Of a DNA stretch of 8,852 nt, positions 6,074 through 8,852 are shown in pieces; the stretch's first letter is position 1; each line of letters opens with the position of its first letter. Source of the DNA: Clostridiaceae bacterium (GTDB lineage Bacteria > Bacillota > Clostridia > Oscillospirales > Acutalibacteraceae); the NCBI GenBank assembly GCA_016292575.1, contig JAEDIH010000075.1, positions 1-8,852 of the forward strand, read 5' to 3'. Position numbers and translations under genes: made by a program. The notes beneath the pieces were generated by a model. The model did not search any database. It saw only the letters and a list, made by a program, of their open reading frames with translations, and was not told where the DNA came from.

Positions 6074-7825
6074 TTATTTTACCAAAAGCTTTTCAATAAG
6101 CTTTTTATCGGGATTTACGGTTATTGTAAAATATTCATGGTAAATGACCTTGCCCGGTTTTGCTCCAACCGGCTTTTTCAACGCCTTTACCCTTGTATAG
6201 TCAACGGGAACCAGAGAGGAATCGCTCGCTTTGCTGTGGCAGGCGGCAATAACAGCCGCTTCTTCAATAGCCCTATCCGAAACCTCGCCGTTTTTGCTGA
6301 CGATTATTACATGAGAGCCGGGAAAGCCCTGGGTGTGGAGCCACATATCGCTTTTTGCAGCCGTTTTCATTGAGAGCCTGTCGTTCTGAACGTTGTTTCT
6401 GCCGACAAGTATTCTGTAGCCGTCAGATGAAAGATATTCAATAGGCGGCAAAGGTTTGGATGCTTTGTTTTTTACACCTGTTTTTGTTTTGAGATATCCG
6501 CCTTCGGAAAGCTCCAGACGGACGGCGGAAAGCTCGGCGTCGCTGTCAGCTCTTGAAAGCTCATCAAGAACCGTTTCAAGATACGCAAGCTCAGCTTCGC
6601 CCTGCTCAATAAGCTTTGCAAGCATGATTTCGGCAGTTTTTGCTTTGCGGTATTCCTTATAATACTTATTAGCGTTTTCTGTAGGAGTCAAAGCAGGATT
6701 GCACGGAATACGCAGCGTTTTCATTCCGTCGTAATAGTCTTCGACCTCATAGAACAAAGCGCCCTTTTGCAGTTTATGCAAATTAGCCGTGATAAGCTCG
6801 CCGTTTCGGCGCAGGGCTTCCTTATCCGCGCATTTTTTAAGTTCCTCCCTTTGAAGGTTCAACTTCCTTGCTGTTCGGTCAATAAAGTTTCCGAGCAGCT
6901 TGAAAAGCTCCTGTCCTCTATGGGTGATACGATTGATTCTGTCGCGCTCATAATAAAAATCATCAAGGAGCAAGGACGGGCTGTCATATTCCCTGACCTC
7001 GAGCGCGCCGGCGTACTGATTAACATCAAGAAAGCACATATCCTTTGGCTTTGCGTTTGAGTCAAGGAGCATATATACTTTTTGAGATGAGTGCAGTATT
7101 GATTTTATATTCTCAAGGACAGAGGCGAGTTTTTCAAGCTGCGATTCCGAAAGAGAGCTGACAAAGCAGTCGTCTTTAACAGCTTTAAAGGCAATTTCTC
7201 TTGCCGCAACCGGTGAAACGCCCTGAATGCTGCCGAGTATGGCCGAGGACAGGTATTTGTTTTTGTCTGCCGTTATCCTTTGAATAGTTTTCTCCGTTTC
7301 GGTGCTTTCAAGGCAAAGCTTATCCTGCTTCGGAGGAAGTCTGTACTCAATTCCGGGCAAAATCTGTCGGACGGACGAGGTTGAAAGGTCAACGCGCTTT
7401 GCCGCGTCAATAACCCTTCCGTTTTCGCCAATCAAAATCAGGTTGCTGTATTTGCCCATTATCTCGGCGCAAAGCGTCAGACGAACCCTGTCACCTATCT
7501 CGTTTGAAGCGTCAAAGTCAATAAAAATCACCCTGTCAAGCTCGCTTTGCCTGATGCCGGCAATCCTTGCCGCGGTCAGATGCTTGCGAAGCAGCATACA
7601 AAACATTGGCGGAACAGCAGGATTCTGTATGCTGTGCGAGGTAAAATGAATACGCGGACTGTCCGCTCTGACACAAATAAGGAGCCGATATGTTCCGCTT
7701 TTTCCACGCAGAACAAGTACAACTTCGTCTCTGCTCGGCTGCTGAACCTTGTCAACGCGAAGCGAGAGCGCATATTTTTTTAATTCATCACAAACCTTTG
7801 ACAAGAAAATTCCGTCAAGAGCCAT
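6074..7825 (-). CDS. rqcH: Ribosome-associated quality control factor RqcH (NFACT family; formerly fibronectin-binding protein FbpA)
   Basis: RqcH binds 50S subunits that still hold peptidyl-tRNA after ribosome splitting and recruits tRNA-Ala to add C-terminal alanine tails, marking stalled products for proteolysis. It is the bacterial counterpart of Rqc2/NEMF. The 583 residues show the full NFACT order. NFACT-N opens MALDGIFLSKVCDEL and includes PPMFCMLLRKHL (72-83) and EIMGKYSNLILI (121-132). A helix-hairpin-helix segment lies near 193-214 (ILGSIQGVSPVAAREIA) and a charged coiled-coil middle at about 285-430. NFACT-R at about 465-560 contains GRNNVQNDRLSMKTA and WLHTQGFPGSHVII. Asp97-Arg98 in SELDRVI match the DR pair needed for tailing in the B. 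subtilis protein, so it should be tailing-competent. The start ATG 7823-7825 follows AAAGGA at 7834-7839; the nif3 stop overlaps that site and lies 12 bases upstream. Older annotations call such proteins fibronectin-binding; no signal peptide is present. Confidence 0.96.
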   Translation of the reverse strand: MALDGIFLSKVCDELKKYALSLRVDKVQQPSRDEVVLVLRGKSGTYRLLICVRADSPRIHFTSHSIQNPAVPPMFCMLLRKHLTAARIAGIRQSELDRVIFIDFDASNEIGDRVRLTLCAEIMGKYSNLILIGENGRVIDAAKRVDLSTSSVRQILPGIEYRLPPKQDKLCLESTETEKTIQRITADKNKYLSSAILGSIQGVSPVAAREIAFKAVKDDCFVSSLSESQLEKLASVLENIKSILHSSQKVYMLLDSNAKPKDMCFLDVNQYAGALEVREYDSPSLLLDDFYYERDRINRITHRGQELFKLLGNFIDRTARKLNLQREELKKCADKEALRRNGELITANLHKLQKGALFYEVEDYYDGMKTLRIPCNPALTPTENANKYYKEYRKAKTAEIMLAKLIEQGEAELAYLETVLDELSRADSDAELSAVRLELSEGGYLKTKTGVKNKASKPLPPIEYLSSDGYRILVGRNNVQNDRLSMKTAAKSDMWLHTQGFPGSHVIIVSKNGEVSDRAIEEAAVIAACHSKASDSSLVPVDYTRVKALKKPVGAKPGKVIYHEYFTITVNPDKKLIEKLLVK

Positions 7826-7837
7826 ATAATCAATCCT

Positions 7838-8599
7838 TTATCCGATAAACCGAACCGGGTTGCTCTGATGAAGCAGAACGGTTTCAAGTTCGCGAAATCT
7901 CCTGTTAATTTGTTTTTCAAGCGCTGCCATTGCCGGATACTCGGTTTCAAAATGTCCGGCGGCAACAACGGTCAGTCCCTTTTCCTTTGCGTCGAGCATT
8001 TCATGATGGCTGATATCGCCCGTAACATATGCGTCTGCTCCGGCGGCAATAACTTCGTCAATGAAGCTCATGCCTGCTCCGCCGCAAACCGCAACAGACG
8101 AAATTCTTTTTCCGCCGTCAACAAAGCGGACGGTCGTTTTAAGCCTTTCGGCAACAAAGGAAGCAAACTCCTCGGGTTCATATTCCCTGCATTTTCCGAT
8201 TCTTACCATCGGCAGAACACACTCAAGGCTTTCAACCTTGCGGCTGTCAGTCAGAGAAAGGATACCAAGCAAAACATCGTTCACTCCGCCCGTTGCGCAG
8301 TCGAAGCAGGTGTGTGCGCTGATGGCATTTATGCCGCTTCTTGCAAGCTCAAAGGCCATGTTGCCTTTCAAAAAATTTTTCTGTGCCTTAAATATTATCG
8401 GGTGATGCGTTATTACAAGATCGGTTCCGGTCCGCTTTGCGTTCTCAAGCGTTTCACTTGTAAGATCAAGAGCAAACCCAATCTTTTTAACTTCGCTTTC
8501 ACCGTCGCCGATAAGCAGGCCGCAGTTATCCCATTCGCATTTTGTATCATATGGTGCAATTTCATTTATAAAATCTGAAATCATTTTTACGGTTATCAT
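7838..8599 (-). CDS. Nif3-like dinuclear metal center protein (DUF34)
   Basis: This 253-residue protein belongs to the Nif3/YbgI/YqfO family, toroidal hexamers with a two-metal site in each subunit. Some members are proposed GTP cyclohydrolase-like or metal-handling proteins, but the physiological reaction is unresolved and I do not assign one. The N-terminus (MITVKMISDFINEIAP, then WDNCGLLIGD at 23-32) is typical. The metal ligands are all visible: H65-H66 in ITHHPIIF, H96 and D100 in AHTCFD, and H216 and E220 in GHFETE. The spacing matches the compact E. coli YbgI type. The inserted PII/CutA-like middle domain that brings B. subtilis YqfO to about 370 residues is absent. The start ATG 8597-8599 has GGAGGA at 8606-8611, six bases upstream. 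It overlaps the trmK stop by one base (TAATG), so the two are translationally coupled; the B. subtilis counterparts trmK (yqfN) and yqfO are also adjacent. Confidence 0.93.
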   Translation of the reverse strand: MITVKMISDFINEIAPYDTKCEWDNCGLLIGDGESEVKKIGFALDLTSETLENAKRTGTDLVITHHPIIFKAQKNFLKGNMAFELARSGINAISAHTCFDCATGGVNDVLLGILSLTDSRKVESLECVLPMVRIGKCREYEPEEFASFVAERLKTTVRFVDGGKRISSVAVCGGAGMSFIDEVIAAGADAYVTGDISHHEMLDAKEKGLTVVAAGHFETEYPAMAALEKQINRRFRELETVLLHQSNPVRFIG

Positions 8600-8852
8600 T
8601 AGCAGTCCTCCGTAAGTCTTTTGAAATCTTCAATGATTGCAGTAAGCCTTTGAACCTCCCGGGGTTCGCTTAAAGCTTTTTTCAGCGCAGCGCACCGCTT
8701 TTCAAGACGCCGAAAAAGGCTTTCAAGATATATGCGCGCCGCTTCGCCATCGCTTTTATGCAGCGTTCCGGTATATATTTCTGCCGGAGAGTATTCTCTT
8801 TTGTTGCCGGTATATTCGGCCGCCGTTACGCAATAGCAATGTTTTGAGTCGA
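8599..8852 (-). CDS. trmK: tRNA (adenine(22)-N1)-methyltransferase, C-terminal 83 residues (5' end outside window)
   Basis: Only the last 83 codons are in the window, and this frame is too short to stand out on its own. The translation begins DSKHCYCVTAAEYTGNKREY, continues SPAEIYTGTLHKSDGEAARI, then forms a long charged helix (YLESLFRRLEKRCAALKKAL) and ends FKRLTEDC. That pattern, a beta strand ending AEYTG, then YSPAEIYTG and a C-terminal coiled-coil helix, resembles the tail of TrmK, the SAM-dependent enzyme that methylates N1 of A22 in the tRNA D-loop region. The catalytic Rossmann domain lies outside the window, so the call rests on this tail plus the position directly upstream of nif3, where trmK sits in many Firmicutes. 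The stop TAA 8599-8601 shares one base with the nif3 ATG, and the nif3 ribosome binding site lies inside this gene. Confidence 0.75.
   Translation of the reverse strand, partial: DSKHCYCVTAAEYTGNKREYSPAEIYTGTLHKSDGEAARIYLESLFRRLEKRCAALKKALSEPREVQRLTAIIEDFKRLTEDC
8606..8611 (-). promoter_or_regulatory. Ribosome binding site of nif3 inside the trmK 3' end
   Basis: GGAGGA on the minus strand lies six bases before ATG 8597-8599 and within the last codons of trmK. With the TAATG stop/start overlap this indicates coupled translation from one mRNA. Confidence 0.75.

Noticed and set aside
6074..7825. A surface fibronectin-binding adhesin, the older name for this family.
   Set aside because: There is no signal peptide, membrane segment or wall-anchoring motif, and the NFACT domains with the Asp97-Arg98 pair fit the cytosolic role in ribosome quality control.
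7868..8578. A 236-codon open frame on the plus strand opposite nif3.
   Set aside because: It shares exact codon boundaries with nif3, so a stop would require TTA, CTA or TCA codons in nif3, which are rare there. The predicted protein has no recognisable motif, whereas nif3 has all its metal ligands.
1..8852. A hidden accessory system (mobile element, CRISPR, toxin-antitoxin, defence or biosynthetic cluster).
   Set aside because: Almost every base is accounted for by seven recognisable housekeeping genes in tight order on one strand; I saw no array-like repeats, transposase, integrase or insertion ends.

Overview
This window is a compact, one-directional stretch of bacterial chromosome. Seven protein genes lie on the minus strand, so they read from high to low coordinates; five are complete and two run off the ends. 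Gene content, gene order, purine-rich ribosome binding sites, TTG start codons and an AT-rich sigma-A-type promoter point to a low- to moderate-GC Firmicute, most likely an anaerobic Clostridia/Oscillospirales-type gut bacterium. This is an inference from gene style, not a database match. TGA and TAA both act as normal stops, so the standard bacterial code applies.

Reading in the direction of transcription, the right-hand block holds the tail of a tRNA m1A22 methyltransferase (trmK, 8599-8852), a Nif3/DUF34 dinuclear-metal protein (7838-8599), the ribosome quality-control factor RqcH/NFACT (6074-7825) and the replicative polymerase alpha subunit DnaE (2578-6051). These four genes are separated by between -1 and 22 bases, and stop codons, ribosome binding sites and starts overlap or abut, so they look like one transcription unit.

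The only sizeable gap is 2421-2577. It carries a textbook promoter (TTGACA, 16-base spacer, TATAAT) that drives the left-hand block: 6-phosphofructokinase (pfkA, 1455-2420), a RadC-family JAMM protein (696-1415) and the N-terminal part of ammonia-dependent NAD+ synthetase (nadE, 1-681, running off the window). I see no convincing intrinsic terminator after dnaE, so readthrough from the upstream block into pfkA is possible.

Functionally this is housekeeping: tRNA modification, rescue of stalled ribosomes, DNA replication, glycolysis and NAD synthesis. I found no mobile element, CRISPR array, tRNA or rRNA gene, toxin-antitoxin pair or defence-like cassette, and no evidence of an undescribed system. 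The findings are modest: an apparently complete PHP metal site in DnaE, a short-form Nif3, a direct repeat in the pfkA promoter, TTG starts for dnaE and nadE, and the pfkA-radC-nadE arrangement. All larger plus-strand open frames that I checked lie in exact codon register opposite real genes and are best explained as shadows.
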